A stretch of 64,000 nt of DNA from Comamonas testosteroni. Its GTDB lineage: Bacteria > Pseudomonadota > Gammaproteobacteria > Burkholderiales > Burkholderiaceae_C. The notes beneath the pieces were generated by a model, which saw nothing but the letters and a program-made list of their open reading frames with translations, did no database searches and was not told where the DNA came from. Location of the stretch: assembly GCF_014076415.1 (NCBI RefSeq), contig NZ_CP043568.1:5456001-5520000 (forward strand), given 5' to 3'. Below, piece after piece: positions 26,511 through 35,174 of the stretch. Position numbers and translations under genes: made by a program. Each line of letters begins with the position of its first letter. The first letter of the stretch is position 1.

Positions 26511-26852
26511 TCACCATTCGCGTAGAGCGATCAGTTCCTCCACATCCGCATCTTCAAAACCATAAGCCTTGGCAATGGCCTCGAAGTCAGCCGCAATGCA
26601 TTCACGTGCCGCCGTTTCCATCTCGCTGCCCTGCTCTTCGAACTCCTGCTGCAGATCGTTGAAACGCTCGGTCGCAGCGTGGGTCAATCGATACAGCTGC
26701 TCCAGGTTCTGCGGCTTCTGCTGCTCTATCTGCAGGCAGAGTTCTCTCAGAATATCCTCGCCCTTGCGCACCAGTTCTTCGGGAAAGTAGCTGTCCTCGT
26801 ACATCTCCAGCAAGAAGGCGTAGTTGTTCATGATGGCGTTACCAAGACTCAT
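26511..26852 (-). CDS. DUF5713 family protein
   Basis: The 113-residue acidic, helical protein matches DUF5713 over its length: NYAFLLEMYEDSYFPEELV, then YRLTHAATERFNDLQQEFEE, ETAARECIAADFEAIAKAYG and a closing EELIALREW. Function is unknown. The ATG at 26852 (MSLGNAIMNN) is favoured because family similarity begins a few residues later; the longer frame adds an unconvincing Cys-containing stretch. It lies on the opposite strand between czcR (convergent, 10 bp apart) and the sensor kinase (divergent, about 60 bp apart), an unusual interruption of a two-component pair. Confidence 0.75.
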   Translation of the reverse strand: MSLGNAIMNNYAFLLEMYEDSYFPEELVRKGEDILRELCLQIEQQKPQNLEQLYRLTHAATERFNDLQQEFEEQGSEMETAARECIAADFEAIAKAYGFEDADVEELIALREW

Positions 26853-26911
26853 GGTCCGTTCCTTTTTCCAGCAAACCGCAAACAATGAATCTTCCAGCAT
26901 AGCAGCCACTC

Positions 26912-28333
26912 ATGACCGCTGATCACGTCTCTCCAAGCGCTCCTCAGATCCCGAACCTGAGCCGCCGGCTGTCGCGCTCGCTGGCCCTGCAGACCATGCT
27001 GGGCCTGGGCCTGGTCTGCGTGGCCGTGTACTGGGGTAGCTGGCTGGCACTGGCCCAGCGCCAGCAGGAAAGCCTGGAGCAAAAGCAGGTCACGGTGACG
27101 CATCTGCTGCAACAGGCCCGTGCCAACCGCTCTGCGTCCAGCATGCAGCACATGTTGTCCGACTTTCTCACGGGCCACGAGGATATGTCGATCCGCGTCA
27201 GCTATGCCAGCGGCGCGCTGCTGTTCGAGAAACTGCACCAGCCCCTGGACGATGTTCATAGCGCACGGCGCAGCTTCAGCGTCGTGCTGCCAGCCCATGC
27301 GGATCAGCAGGAACAGCAGCTCGTGCAGGTGCTGCTGATGCTGGACCGCCGCCCCGACGATGCCCTGCTGCGCCAGCTGGCCTGGATTCTGGGCCTTGCC
27401 GCCGTCAGCGGTGCGCTGCTGGTGTCGCTGTTCAGCGCCTGGCTGGTGCGCCGCGGGCTGGCACCTCTGCATTCGCTGGTGGAGCAGACCCGGCAACTGG
27501 GCGCCAAGGATCTCACGCACGACTGGCAGACCAGGCTTGACGACAGCAACCAGCCCCAGGAGCTGCGTCCGCTGATTGCACAGTTCAACGCGCTGCTGGA
27601 GCGGCTGGCAGTGGCCTACCGGCAGATGGAGGCCTTCAATGCCGATGTGGCCCATGAGCTCAACACCCCTCTGACCACGCTCATCAGCAGTTGCGAGCTG
27701 GCTCTGCGCAAGCCCCGCGATGCCGACGAGCTGCGCGATATCCTGGCTTCCAATCTTGAAGATCTGCAGCGCATGGCCGGCATCGTGGCGGACATGCTTT
27801 TTCTCTCTCACGCTGATCGCGGCGAAAGCGCGCACCGCATTCAGGTGGCCAGCCTGGCCAGCCTCGCGGACGAAGTGGTGGAGTATCACGAGGCAGCGCT
27901 GCAGGAAGCAGATCTGCAGGTGCGGGTGCAGGGCGATGCACAGGCCCAGGTCGATGCGCGATTGCTGCGCCGGGCGCTGTCCAATCTGCTGGGCAATGCC
28001 ACCCGCTATGCCACGCCGGGAAGCTGCATAGAGATACAGATCAGCACGCCGCAGGCCGGTCAGGTCACGCTGGCGGTGCAGAACCAGGGCCAGGCCATTG
28101 CCGCCGAACACCTGCCCAGGCTGTTTGACCGCTTCTACCGCTCGGACGCAGCCCGCAGCCAGGCCGATCGCAACCATGGCCTGGGCCTGTCCATCGTGGC
28201 CGCGATCGCGCGCATGCATGGCGGACAGGCGTTTGCACGCTCCGACCTGTCCGTCACCAGCATCGGGCTGAGTCTGCCTACGGGTCAGGATGCGCAAGCC
28301 CGGGCGCCTGTTTCATCCGGCAACCAGGTGTAA
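26912..28333 (+). CDS. czcS: Heavy-metal sensor histidine kinase (CzcS-like)
   Basis: The 473-residue protein has a helix near residues 27-48, a periplasmic sensor loop (about 50-150) and a second helix (about 152-175). A HAMP linker, the HisKA H-box FNADVAHELNTPLTTL and an ATPase domain follow, the last with RRALSNLLGNATRYA (N box), FDRFYRSDAARS (F box) and NHGLGLSIVAAI (G box). This is the CusS/CzcS type that senses periplasmic metal and phosphorylates the neighbouring regulator. It is oriented like czcR but separated from it by the opposed DUF5713 gene, so it probably has its own promoter in the 60-bp divergent gap. Confidence 0.88.
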   Translation: MTADHVSPSAPQIPNLSRRLSRSLALQTMLGLGLVCVAVYWGSWLALAQRQQESLEQKQVTVTHLLQQARANRSASSMQHMLSDFLTGHEDMSIRVSYASGALLFEKLHQPLDDVHSARRSFSVVLPAHADQQEQQLVQVLLMLDRRPDDALLRQLAWILGLAAVSGALLVSLFSAWLVRRGLAPLHSLVEQTRQLGAKDLTHDWQTRLDDSNQPQELRPLIAQFNALLERLAVAYRQMEAFNADVAHELNTPLTTLISSCELALRKPRDADELRDILASNLEDLQRMAGIVADMLFLSHADRGESAHRIQVASLASLADEVVEYHEAALQEADLQVRVQGDAQAQVDARLLRRALSNLLGNATRYATPGSCIEIQISTPQAGQVTLAVQNQGQAIAAEHLPRLFDRFYRSDAARSQADRNHGLGLSIVAAIARMHGGQAFARSDLSVTSIGLSLPTGQDAQARAPVSSGNQV

Positions 28334-28432
28334 ATACCGGGGATGCCCACAAGCAGCACCGCGCGGGGATGACATGGAGCAGCGCGGTCAGGCCGCAAGA
28401 TGGCCGGCCGTGCATCGCTGAAAGGAAACACC

Positions 28433-28837
28433 ATGCATTGCTTGAGACATGCGACCGGCCTGGTCCTGGCTGCCAGTGCAGCTCTCGGCCTGCCCGCTCT
28501 GGCTCAGGGCCGGATTCCCGATATGCAGCAGGCCGGCGCACTGCGCTATAGCTGCGGCGGCATAGGCGAGGATGAATCCACGCTCATGCGCGCCGCGATG
28601 AAGGACTACCCGCTGTCGCTTTTGTTTGCGCAAAAAGATGGGGCCTATCTGGCCAATGTGGCGGTCGAGGTCAGCTCCGGCAAGGACAGCAGCCGCTTCA
28701 CGGCCAACGGCCCGGTCTGCCTGATCCAGTTGCCCGCCGGAAGCTACAAGATCACGGCTACCACCAAGGATGGCGCCAGCCAGACCCAGGCGGCAGAGAT
28801 CGGCAAGGGCCCGCATCAGCTGGACTTCCGCTACTAG
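28433..28837 (+). CDS. Exported hypothetical protein with a small beta-sandwich-like domain
   Basis: The 134-residue product begins with a Sec signal (CLRHATGLVLAASAALGLPA, cleavage near LAQG). The mature part ends in a segment like bacterial Ig or carboxypeptidase-regulatory folds (LANVAVEVSS ... LIQLPAGSYKITATTKDGAS). It contains two cysteines (YSCGG and PVCLI) that could pair. An AAAGGAAA ribosome site supports the ATG at 28433; an upstream in-frame ATG would place eleven residues before the signal. I do not recognise a named family. It stands between the sensor kinase and another small gene on the same strand. Confidence 0.6.
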   Translation: MHCLRHATGLVLAASAALGLPALAQGRIPDMQQAGALRYSCGGIGEDESTLMRAAMKDYPLSLLFAQKDGAYLANVAVEVSSGKDSSRFTANGPVCLIQLPAGSYKITATTKDGASQTQAAEIGKGPHQLDFRY

Positions 28838-28937
28838 CGACAAGCCGCTGGCCGGTGGCGGCAATGCCCCGGGGCCGTCCAGGGGAGATGCGCGCGGGCG
28901 CGCTCTGCGAGGCCAGGCAATGAGGACAATAAGCGCC

Positions 28938-29369
28938 ATGTCCCAAGATCAAGACGCATCCACCTATCAAGCCCATCTGCAGGCCGGCAACGCGCTGGTG
29001 CAGCAGGCCCAGAAGATTGCCACGCAGGACTTCGAGCAGGCCCGCGCACTCTGGCAGGCCGCCGGCAAGGAGTTCTACCTGGCGCACAAGGCCGATATGA
29101 GCGAGCCCGAAGCCGCCTTTCGCCTGGCACAGGCCTGGATGGCCGAGGCCCATGCCCTGCAGAAGGAAGAGAACAAGAACGCGCTGGTCATGTGGGCCAA
29201 CGCCGCTGCGCAATGCGAGCTGGCCTTTGACCTGGAGCCCGAGAACGGCCGCATCGCCATGACGGCCGCCAGCTGCCATCTGTTTGCCGGCCAGGCCGAT
29301 GCCGCCAAGGCCTGGCAGCTGATTGGCAAGCAGCTGCTGCCGCCCGAGCCTTCCGCGCCCGCCGCCTGA
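28938..29369 (+). CDS. Hypothetical TPR-like helical protein
   Basis: The 143-residue protein is predicted almost wholly helical, with alternating small and aromatic residues resembling degenerate tetratricopeptide repeats: ALVQQAQKIATQDFEQARAL, FRLAQAWMAEAHALQ, CELAFDLEPENGRIAMTAAS, and LFAGQADAAKAWQLIGKQLL. It has no signal or membrane segment. The ATG at 28938 starts a cytoplasmic polar N terminus; the frame remains open upstream without family support. A stable bidirectional hairpin terminator follows. Function unknown; it could be a protein-protein scaffold. Confidence 0.6.
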   Translation: MSQDQDASTYQAHLQAGNALVQQAQKIATQDFEQARALWQAAGKEFYLAHKADMSEPEAAFRLAQAWMAEAHALQKEENKNALVMWANAAAQCELAFDLEPENGRIAMTAASCHLFAGQADAAKAWQLIGKQLLPPEPSAPAA

Positions 29370-29400
29370 TATTTTTGATAGCTTGCAGCGCTTAATAACA

Positions 29401-29434
29401 AAGGGTTTCAATGCTTTTATGCATTGAAACCCTT
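29401..29434. terminator. Bidirectional terminator hairpin
   Basis: A perfect 14-bp stem (AAGGGTTTCAATGC with its complement) around a 6-base loop lies between the convergent TPR-like gene and the siderophore-binding-protein gene. Its flanks, TTTTTGATAGCTTGCAGCGC and GCAGCTATTAAAT, resemble a dispersed short repeat seen also near 40543 and 42425. Confidence 0.75.
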
Positions 29435-29472
29435 TATTCATTGGAGAAAGCAGCTATTAAATTAATGCTCTC

Positions 29473-30435
29473 TCAAAAAGCCTGGCGTTCGAGCGCGGTG
29501 CGAATCTGCTGCGCATTGGCCCGCATGGCCTGGGGGCCGCTGCTGCCCAGCAAATACCAGATCTGCGGATCGACGAACACCACTTGCTGCTTGCGGCCTG
29601 CACGGGTGTTCTTGATGGTGTCGTTGTCGAACAGCTCACGCGACGGCAGAACCAGCTGGCCGTCCTTGTCCCGGGTGCTGCCCGTGCCTGCATTGCGGTC
29701 GATCACGAACAGCCATTCCGGGTCTATCCTGGCGATATCGTCCATCTTCAGCGCAATCCCGCGCGCCTGCGCCGGATCTGCGGGCAGGGCTGGCTTGACG
29801 CCCAGCACGTCATGCAGCAGACCGAAGCGCGAGCCCGGCGTCTGGGCGCTCATGTTTTTGTTGACGGCCAGCACCAGCAGGCCCGGTGCTGCCTTGGCCG
29901 CAGCAGCGCGGGTGGCTTCCACATCGCTTCGCACCTGCTGCATGAGCTGCGCGCCCTGCGCCTGCTTGCCCCAGAGGCTGGCCAGCAGGTTCACATTGCG
30001 CTGCATATCGCCCAGCAAGTCCTTGCCCGAGGTGCTCAGATCCAGCGTGGGTGCGATACGGCTCAGCGCTTCGTACTTGCCGGCCGAGCGGCCGGCCACC
30101 ACGATCAGATCGGGGCGGATGCGGCTCAGCGCCTCGTAGTCGGGCTCGAACAGCGAGCCCGACACCTGGTAGCGGGCATCGGCGTAACCGGCCAGATAGG
30201 CGGGGAAATGGGCCTTGGGCACTCCCGTCACCGGCAGCTTGAGCGCCTGCATGGTGTCCAGCGAAGCCAGGTCGTACACCACCACGCGCTGAGGAGCCAG
30301 GGGCAGCTCGGTCACGCCCCTGGCATGCTCGACCTGGATACGGGCGGGCTGGGCCGCCTGCGTTTGCGCCCAGGCGGCGCCGGCCATCATCAGCAGTGCC
30401 AGAGTGGTGGCGCGACGACTGATCAGTTGTTGCAT
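29473..30435 (-). CDS. Iron-siderophore ABC transporter substrate-binding protein (FatB-like)
   Basis: The 320-residue protein has a Sec signal (MQQLISRRATTLALLMMAGA ... WAQ) and the Peripla_BP_2 pattern: ITE-type strand VTELPLAPQRVVVYDLASLD, FEPDYEALSRIRPDLIVVAG, and GVKPALPADPAQARGIALKM in the C-terminal lobe. It resembles FatB and YclQ catecholate-siderophore binding proteins. It follows the TonB-receptor gene by about 80 bp on the same strand, forming a receptor-binding-protein pair; permease and ATPase genes are not in the window. A bidirectional terminator follows. Ligand inferred from family. Confidence 0.85.
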   Translation of the reverse strand: MQQLISRRATTLALLMMAGAAWAQTQAAQPARIQVEHARGVTELPLAPQRVVVYDLASLDTMQALKLPVTGVPKAHFPAYLAGYADARYQVSGSLFEPDYEALSRIRPDLIVVAGRSAGKYEALSRIAPTLDLSTSGKDLLGDMQRNVNLLASLWGKQAQGAQLMQQVRSDVEATRAAAAKAAPGLLVLAVNKNMSAQTPGSRFGLLHDVLGVKPALPADPAQARGIALKMDDIARIDPEWLFVIDRNAGTGSTRDKDGQLVLPSRELFDNDTIKNTRAGRKQQVVFVDPQIWYLLGSSGPQAMRANAQQIRTALERQAF

Positions 30436-30514
30436 GAAGAACCTTGAAAAGCAAAACAGAAGAAAAGTCGGCAGCCCTTGCCGCGCATCCCGACAACGGC
30501 TGCGATGACCAGGA

Positions 30515-32536
30515 TCAGAACTTGACGTTCATGCCCAGCCAGTAGCGGCGGCCGTCGAGCACGGTGTCGTAATTGACACCGTCATAGATGACCTGCTTGT
30601 CCAGCAGGTTGTAGATACCCGCATACAGCGTGACGGTCTTGTTGAGCTTGTAGGAGCCGCCCAGATCCAGCATGGTGTAGCTCTTCTGGGTGAAGCTGCC
30701 CGAGGATGCTCCGCCCGTGGGCGCGCTTTCCTTGCCGCGGTAGGACGCCTTGAGCCAGCCATTGAGCTGACCCGTTGGGCTCCAGTCCAGCGAGACATTG
30801 AACAGATGGCGCGGCAGCTGGTTCAGCGGCAGGCCGGCAAACTCGCCGCTCTTTTGCTCGGACTTGGTGAAGGTGTAGTTGGTCTTCAGGCGCAGCGCCC
30901 TGCTCAGCTGGGTGCCCAGCGAAGCCTCCAGGCCACGCGTGATGGCGTTGTCCACATTGATATTGGTGGTGGGCACGCGGCCCGAGCTGTTGAGCGGGCC
31001 GCAGCTGGGGCAGGCCACGCGGGTGATCTTGTCCTCGAACTCGTTGTCGAACACCGTCAGTCCTGCCGTAGTGCCGGCGCCGCTGTCGTAGAGCACGCCG
31101 ATTTCCTTGGTCAGCGAGGTTTCGGGCTTCAGATCGGGGTTGCCGTAGATATTGCCGCCACGGCTGCTCTGGCCCCAGTCACCCACGGTCTGACGCAGCG
31201 ACGGCGCGCGAAAGCCCGTGGAGACGCCGCCCTTGACCGTCCACTGCGGGGCCAGATTCCACACGCCATACAGGCGGGGGCTGACCTGGCCGCCGGCCTG
31301 GCTGTCATGGTCGTAGCGCAGGCCGCCGGTCAGTGCAAAGTCCTGGTGCAGACGCCATTCGTCCTCGGCAAACACGGCCCACTGGCTGCGGTTGATGCTG
31401 GTGCGGCTGGCATTCGGCAAGGTGTTGGTGGTGGTGTCCGTCAGGTCCTGCTCGTTGTAGCTCACGCCCGTGGTCAGCAGATGACTGGCCCCCAGCGGCG
31501 CCACCCAGCTGCTGTTGAACACCGTGTTCTTGATGGTCATGTCGCGCGACAGGTTGCGCGTCTTTTCCTGCTGCAGATAGGTGTCCGAGGACGCCCAGCC
31601 CCAGCGGCCCTTGTGCTGCAGCGAGAAGTTGTCGCGCTCGAACTTGCGGTCGCTGAGTGCGGCCGTGGCCGCCAGCGTCTTGCCCGGCGTCGAGGTGTAG
31701 TGCTGCTTGCCCGTGCCCAGCTCGGCAATGATGTCGTGGTCCTTGTTGGGCGTCAGCGCCAGCTTGACGTTGAGCGCGCGGTTGTCGTAGTCGTTGTAGC
31801 CGTTGAGGATGTGGTCCTCGCCGCGCTTGTTGTAGTTGCCGTAGATGCTCAGGCCCAGCAGATCGGTCTGTATGGGGCCGGACAGATAGAAATTGCTCTG
31901 GTAGATATTGCCCGAGGAAGAGCGCTCCTGCAGCGTGGCCTCGGTGCGGATGGAGCCCATCCACTCCTTGGCCACCTTGCGCGTGATGATGTTGATCACA
32001 CCGCCCATGGCGTCCGAGCCGTAGAGCGAGGACATGGGGCCGCGCACCACCTCGATGCGCTCTATCGCCTCCAGCGGCGGCACCCAGCTCTGGTCGGTTC
32101 CGGTGGAGCCGTTCGCCTGGGTTTCTCGGGTGTTGGTGCGCTTGCCGTCCACCAGGATCAGGGTGTAGTTCACGCCCATGCCGCGCAGGCTGATGTCGTT
32201 GGAATTGTTGTCCGAAGGCACCAGATTCACGCCGGGCACATCGCGCAGCGCATCGTGCAGATTGTTGTAGCTGCCTTTTTCCAGCTCTTCGCGGGTAATG
32301 ACGGAAATCGAGGCCGGCGCATCCTTGATCTCCTGCTCGAAGCCCGAGGCCGTGACCACCACTGTCTCCAGAGATTTCTCCTGCGCCGCCGTCAGCCCAT
32401 GGGTCAGCAGGCCGGCAGCCGCCAGCGCCATGCCCAGCATGGGACGCAGCGACCGGCAGGCTGTGGACAAAGGACGGGAAGACGAAGAAACGCAGGCCGT
32501 GGCGAAGCCTGCAGCAGCGGCTGCATGAATTTGCAT
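30515..32536 (-). CDS. TonB-dependent siderophore receptor (FepA/CirA-like)
   Basis: The 673-residue protein has a TonB-box region ETVVVTASGFEQE just after the signal, a plug domain (residues about 65-180) with the RGMGVNYTLILVDGKRTN and IERIEVVRGPMSSLYGSDAM signatures and GGVINIITRK, then a 22-strand barrel ending in a terminal aromatic, KF. It carries iron chelates across the outer membrane. The ATG at 32536 is the first with a plausible long signal; MLGMALAAAGLLTHG at 32440 is a good alternative start. A Fur-like box lies about 230 bp upstream. The downstream binding protein indicates iron-siderophore uptake. Confidence 0.9.
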   Translation of the reverse strand: MQIHAAAAAGFATACVSSSSRPLSTACRSLRPMLGMALAAAGLLTHGLTAAQEKSLETVVVTASGFEQEIKDAPASISVITREELEKGSYNNLHDALRDVPGVNLVPSDNNSNDISLRGMGVNYTLILVDGKRTNTRETQANGSTGTDQSWVPPLEAIERIEVVRGPMSSLYGSDAMGGVINIITRKVAKEWMGSIRTEATLQERSSSGNIYQSNFYLSGPIQTDLLGLSIYGNYNKRGEDHILNGYNDYDNRALNVKLALTPNKDHDIIAELGTGKQHYTSTPGKTLAATAALSDRKFERDNFSLQHKGRWGWASSDTYLQQEKTRNLSRDMTIKNTVFNSSWVAPLGASHLLTTGVSYNEQDLTDTTTNTLPNASRTSINRSQWAVFAEDEWRLHQDFALTGGLRYDHDSQAGGQVSPRLYGVWNLAPQWTVKGGVSTGFRAPSLRQTVGDWGQSSRGGNIYGNPDLKPETSLTKEIGVLYDSGAGTTAGLTVFDNEFEDKITRVACPSCGPLNSSGRVPTTNINVDNAITRGLEASLGTQLSRALRLKTNYTFTKSEQKSGEFAGLPLNQLPRHLFNVSLDWSPTGQLNGWLKASYRGKESAPTGGASSGSFTQKSYTMLDLGGSYKLNKTVTLYAGIYNLLDKQVIYDGVNYDTVLDGRRYWLGMNVKF

Positions 32537-32895
32537 GATGAGTTTGGACAAAGATGCACATCGACCAGGCACGGCTGCGCCCCATGGCCAGAGCCACGGA
32601 CAGCAGGTACAGGTCAGCGAAGCATTCGCACTGTTGGAGTGATGAAGAAGGCAATCACGATCTGCGCATGAGATCGTCGTGGCTACACCATGCAGCGGGG
32701 CATGGCGGCATGCGGCCATTCAATGGGCATGCCTGGCTGGGTCATAGATTGCAGCAAGGTCTTCTTGTTGCGAATAGTTCTCATTGTAAACACAAACAGC
32801 AAGCACTCGAAAGAATTTTTACTGTTAAGTACTTTGGCCAGGCTAGAACCAGCATCGCCCGGCATCTGCATGCGCTGCTGCGTCGTGAAATGGCG
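32537..32895. other. Leader and promoter region of the siderophore operon; no gene seen
   Basis: This gap between the DUF445 stop and the TonB-receptor start has no convincing coding sequence; frames crossing it are short and arginine- or cysteine-rich. Its middle third is AT-rich and holds the Fur-like box and a TACAAT hexamer on the minus strand, suggesting a long 5' leader for the receptor mRNA. Confidence 0.5.
32769..32783 (-). promoter_or_regulatory. Fur-box-like site upstream of the TonB receptor
   Basis: On the minus strand TGAGAACTATTCGCA matches about 10 of 14 positions of the 7-1-7 Fur consensus (TGATAATNATTATCA). It sits next to a TACAAT hexamer that could be the -10 element. Iron-dependent repression of receptor and binding protein is expected from their functions. 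Confidence 0.5.
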
Positions 32896-34221
32896 CTATC
32901 CCAGCCAGGCCAGCAAGCTGCGCCACAAGGCTGCGGCATGCGAGATGAGAAACAGCAGCAAGCCGATGGCGCCGCCCACCAGCGTGCCGTTGATGCGTAT
33001 GTACTGCAGATCCTTGCCGATATGCGCCTCGATCAGCGTGGCCAGCTGCTCGGCATCCCAGCGCTGCACGGTGTCCGCAATATGGCGGGCGATGAACTGC
33101 GAGACATCGGGGGCCAGCGTGGTCGCCCAGCGTTTGAGGCGCTCGTTCATGGACTCGCGCAGCGCCTCGTCATGCGCCAGTGCCTGGCCCAGCCAGCGCC
33201 CCATCACGGCGGCGCGGCGTGCCATGGCCGAATTCTCGTCGGCCAGATCGCGCTCCAGCCGGGCGCGCCAGCCGGCCCATAGCTCGCGCAGATAGACAGC
33301 CAGCTTCTCGTCATGCAGCAGATAGTTGCGCAGTTTTTCCACCTTTTCTGCGTAGGCTGGGTCATTCTGAAGTCCGTCGATCAGGCGCTGTATGGACCCG
33401 TCGAAGGCCTCGCGCAGACGGTGGCCCGGGTTCTGGGCGACATCCTGCAGCAGGCTGTCCAGAGCACTGGCAATCAGGCTGGCGCCCTTGTCGCTGAGCC
33501 AGTCCGTGGGCAGCATTTTTTCCTTGATCGGATGCTCGCGCTTGAGCCAGACCACGATGGTCTGCGCGATCAGCACATGGGTCTGCTCCTGACGCAGCAC
33601 GCGGCTGATGCGCGCCAGCACATCGTCGAGCACCTCCTGGTGGCGCCCGCCCGCCGTCAGCCCCGACAGCAGGGATGCCGCCGCGCGCGACAGATCCACA
33701 TGCTGCATCACGGCCTTGAGCGACTGGGTCAGAAACTTCTCTACCTGCTTGTCCTGCACCATCTCCAGCGCGGCCAGCGCCAGCCGCGCCACCTGCCGGC
33801 CCAGCAACTGGCTGTTGGCGGCAGCCGTCAGCCAGTCGGCCAGCGCCTGGGCCGGGTTGTTGCGCTCGATCAGCGCCACCAGCGAGGGCGCGTCGAGAAA
33901 CTTGTCGCGCACGAAAGTGGCCAGGTTGCGCCCTATGCGATCCTTGTTGCGCGGGATGATGGCCGTGTGCCGCCCCACCAGCGGCAGCGGAATATGGCGA
34001 AACAGCGCCGAGACCGCAAACCAGTCGGCCAGCGCCCCCACCATGGCGGCCTCGCAGATGGCCCGCAGACACACCAGCCACAGCGGCACGGCCTGCCCCT
34101 CCAGTCCCCAGCGCGAGCCCGCCAGCGCCGTGGCGATGAAGCCGGCTGTCACCAGCAGCAGCAAAATCAGCGGCAGCCGCTTGGCGCGCTGCAGGGACAG
34201 GCGTTGTTCTTCGGTGAGCAT
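32896..34221 (-). CDS. DUF445 family inner-membrane protein (YjiN-like)
   Basis: The 441-residue protein has two N-terminal membrane helices (about 15-35 and 43-62), the DUF445 signature AICEAAMVGALADWFAVSALFR, PLPLVGRHTAIIPRNKDRIGR, and a long helical middle. A C-terminal helix follows (INGTLVGGAIGLLLFLI). YjiN-type proteins are of unknown function and have a hairpin membrane topology. The ATG at 34221 (MLTEEQRLSLQRAKRLPL) is chosen because it opens the conserved N terminus; the longer frame adds an unrelated Cys-containing stretch. Divergent from the small DUF3297 gene. Confidence 0.85.
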   Translation of the reverse strand: MLTEEQRLSLQRAKRLPLILLLLVTAGFIATALAGSRWGLEGQAVPLWLVCLRAICEAAMVGALADWFAVSALFRHIPLPLVGRHTAIIPRNKDRIGRNLATFVRDKFLDAPSLVALIERNNPAQALADWLTAAANSQLLGRQVARLALAALEMVQDKQVEKFLTQSLKAVMQHVDLSRAAASLLSGLTAGGRHQEVLDDVLARISRVLRQEQTHVLIAQTIVVWLKREHPIKEKMLPTDWLSDKGASLIASALDSLLQDVAQNPGHRLREAFDGSIQRLIDGLQNDPAYAEKVEKLRNYLLHDEKLAVYLRELWAGWRARLERDLADENSAMARRAAVMGRWLGQALAHDEALRESMNERLKRWATTLAPDVSQFIARHIADTVQRWDAEQLATLIEAHIGKDLQYIRINGTLVGGAIGLLLFLISHAAALWRSLLAWLG

Positions 34222-34373
34222 GGCGCAAGCATAGGCGAGTCGGGCCGGCTCGCCTATGCCTGCGGTACTGATGACGGCGCATTGCCTGTCATGCGCCATT
34301 GCGACAACAGGAGGCAGGCTTTTGCAATTGCACCGAAAATAGCGCTCTTGTATTCCCTGACTCTCGAAAAAAC

Positions 34374-34619
34374 ATGACCGAAGCCACCCGCCCCGAACTG
34401 CCCGACCATCTGTCCGTTGACCCTCGCAGCCCCCACCATGTGGCCGCCGTGTTCGAGCACGACATCGGCATCCGCTTCAATGGCAAGGACCGCTTTGACG
34501 TCGAGGAATACTGCGTGAGCGAGGGCTGGGTCAAGGTGCCCGCCGGCAAGACCCTGGATCGCAAGGGCAAGCCCCTGCTGATCAAGCTCAAGGGCACGGT
34601 CGAAGCGTACTACCGTTGA
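34374..34619 (+). CDS. DUF3297 family protein
   Basis: The 81-residue soluble protein matches DUF3297: DHLSVDPRSPHHVAAVFEHD, then GIRFNGKDRFDVEEYCVSEG and a C-terminal KLKGTVEAYYR. The family is widespread in proteobacteria and has no known function. The ATG at 34374 gives the normal length. A degenerate dispersed repeat and an IS5-family element follow directly, so any downstream partner may have been separated from it. Confidence 0.82.
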   Translation: MTEATRPELPDHLSVDPRSPHHVAAVFEHDIGIRFNGKDRFDVEEYCVSEGWVKVPAGKTLDRKGKPLLIKLKGTVEAYYR

Positions 34620-34690
34620 CTCCCTGAGGCGCTTTGCGCCCAGGCCCTTGCTCGATGTCTCTCACTGGGCAATCGCCCAGTTCAAAGAGC
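34617..34690. repeat. Degenerate reverse-oriented fragment of the dispersed palindromic repeat
   Basis: Sequence after the DUF3297 stop reads CCCTGAGGCGCTTTGCGCC, then CTTGCTCGATGTCTCTCACT, the reverse-strand ends of the repeat found intact at 49772. The centre is missing. Confidence 0.5.
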
Positions 34691-34829
34691 AATGAGCCTA
34701 ATCGCCGCCTCAATAGAGAGAGCTGCCTGCGCTTTATTTACATGAATTTCAAATGCTTTAAGTACTGAAACCTAGGGTCTGTTGAGATTTGATTTTTACC
34801 TTCCGGGGTGGCGTCACAATCGCGCTGTG

Positions 34830-35174
34830 ATGCGATACGTTTTGACAGATGAACAATGGGCTCGTATGAGCCCATTGTGTCTAGGGAAGATTGGGGATCG
34901 AGGACGCAGTGGCTCCAACAATCGACTGTTCTTGGAAGCAGTGCTTTGGGTTGCGCGTACAGGTAGCCCTTGGCGAGATCTGCCGCCTGAATTTGGCAAG
35001 TGGAACACCGTCTTCAAACGGTTTCGCGACTGGGTCAAAGCTGATGTCTTTCAAAAGCTGTTTGACGCGGTCAGCGATCAACCGGACATGGAATACGTGA
35101 TGGTGGATGCAACGATTGTGCGAGTGCACAGGCATGGACAGGGTGCAAAAGGGGGTCTGCGAGCCAGGCCATAG
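34830..35174 (+). CDS. IS5-family transposase, N-terminal frame (OrfA)
   Basis: The 114-codon frame starts at the ATG at 34830 (MRYVLTDEQWARMSPLC), contains the DUF4096-type helix-turn-helix region, GSPWRDLPPEFGKWNTVFKR, and the first catalytic aspartate in YVMVDATIVRVHRHGQGAKG. It ends at a TAG just after an AAAAGGGGG run. The catalytic triad is completed only in the -1 frame, so either ribosomal frameshifting joins the halves or a one-base deletion has inactivated the gene. Confidence 0.8.
   Translation: MRYVLTDEQWARMSPLCLGKIGDRGRSGSNNRLFLEAVLWVARTGSPWRDLPPEFGKWNTVFKRFRDWVKADVFQKLFDAVSDQPDMEYVMVDATIVRVHRHGQGAKGGLRARP

Noticed and set aside
30806..32671. A 621-codon plus-strand frame opposite the TonB receptor
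   Set aside because: Its translation is low-complexity and rich in Arg, Ala and His, with no start signal; the minus-strand receptor has plug and barrel motifs.
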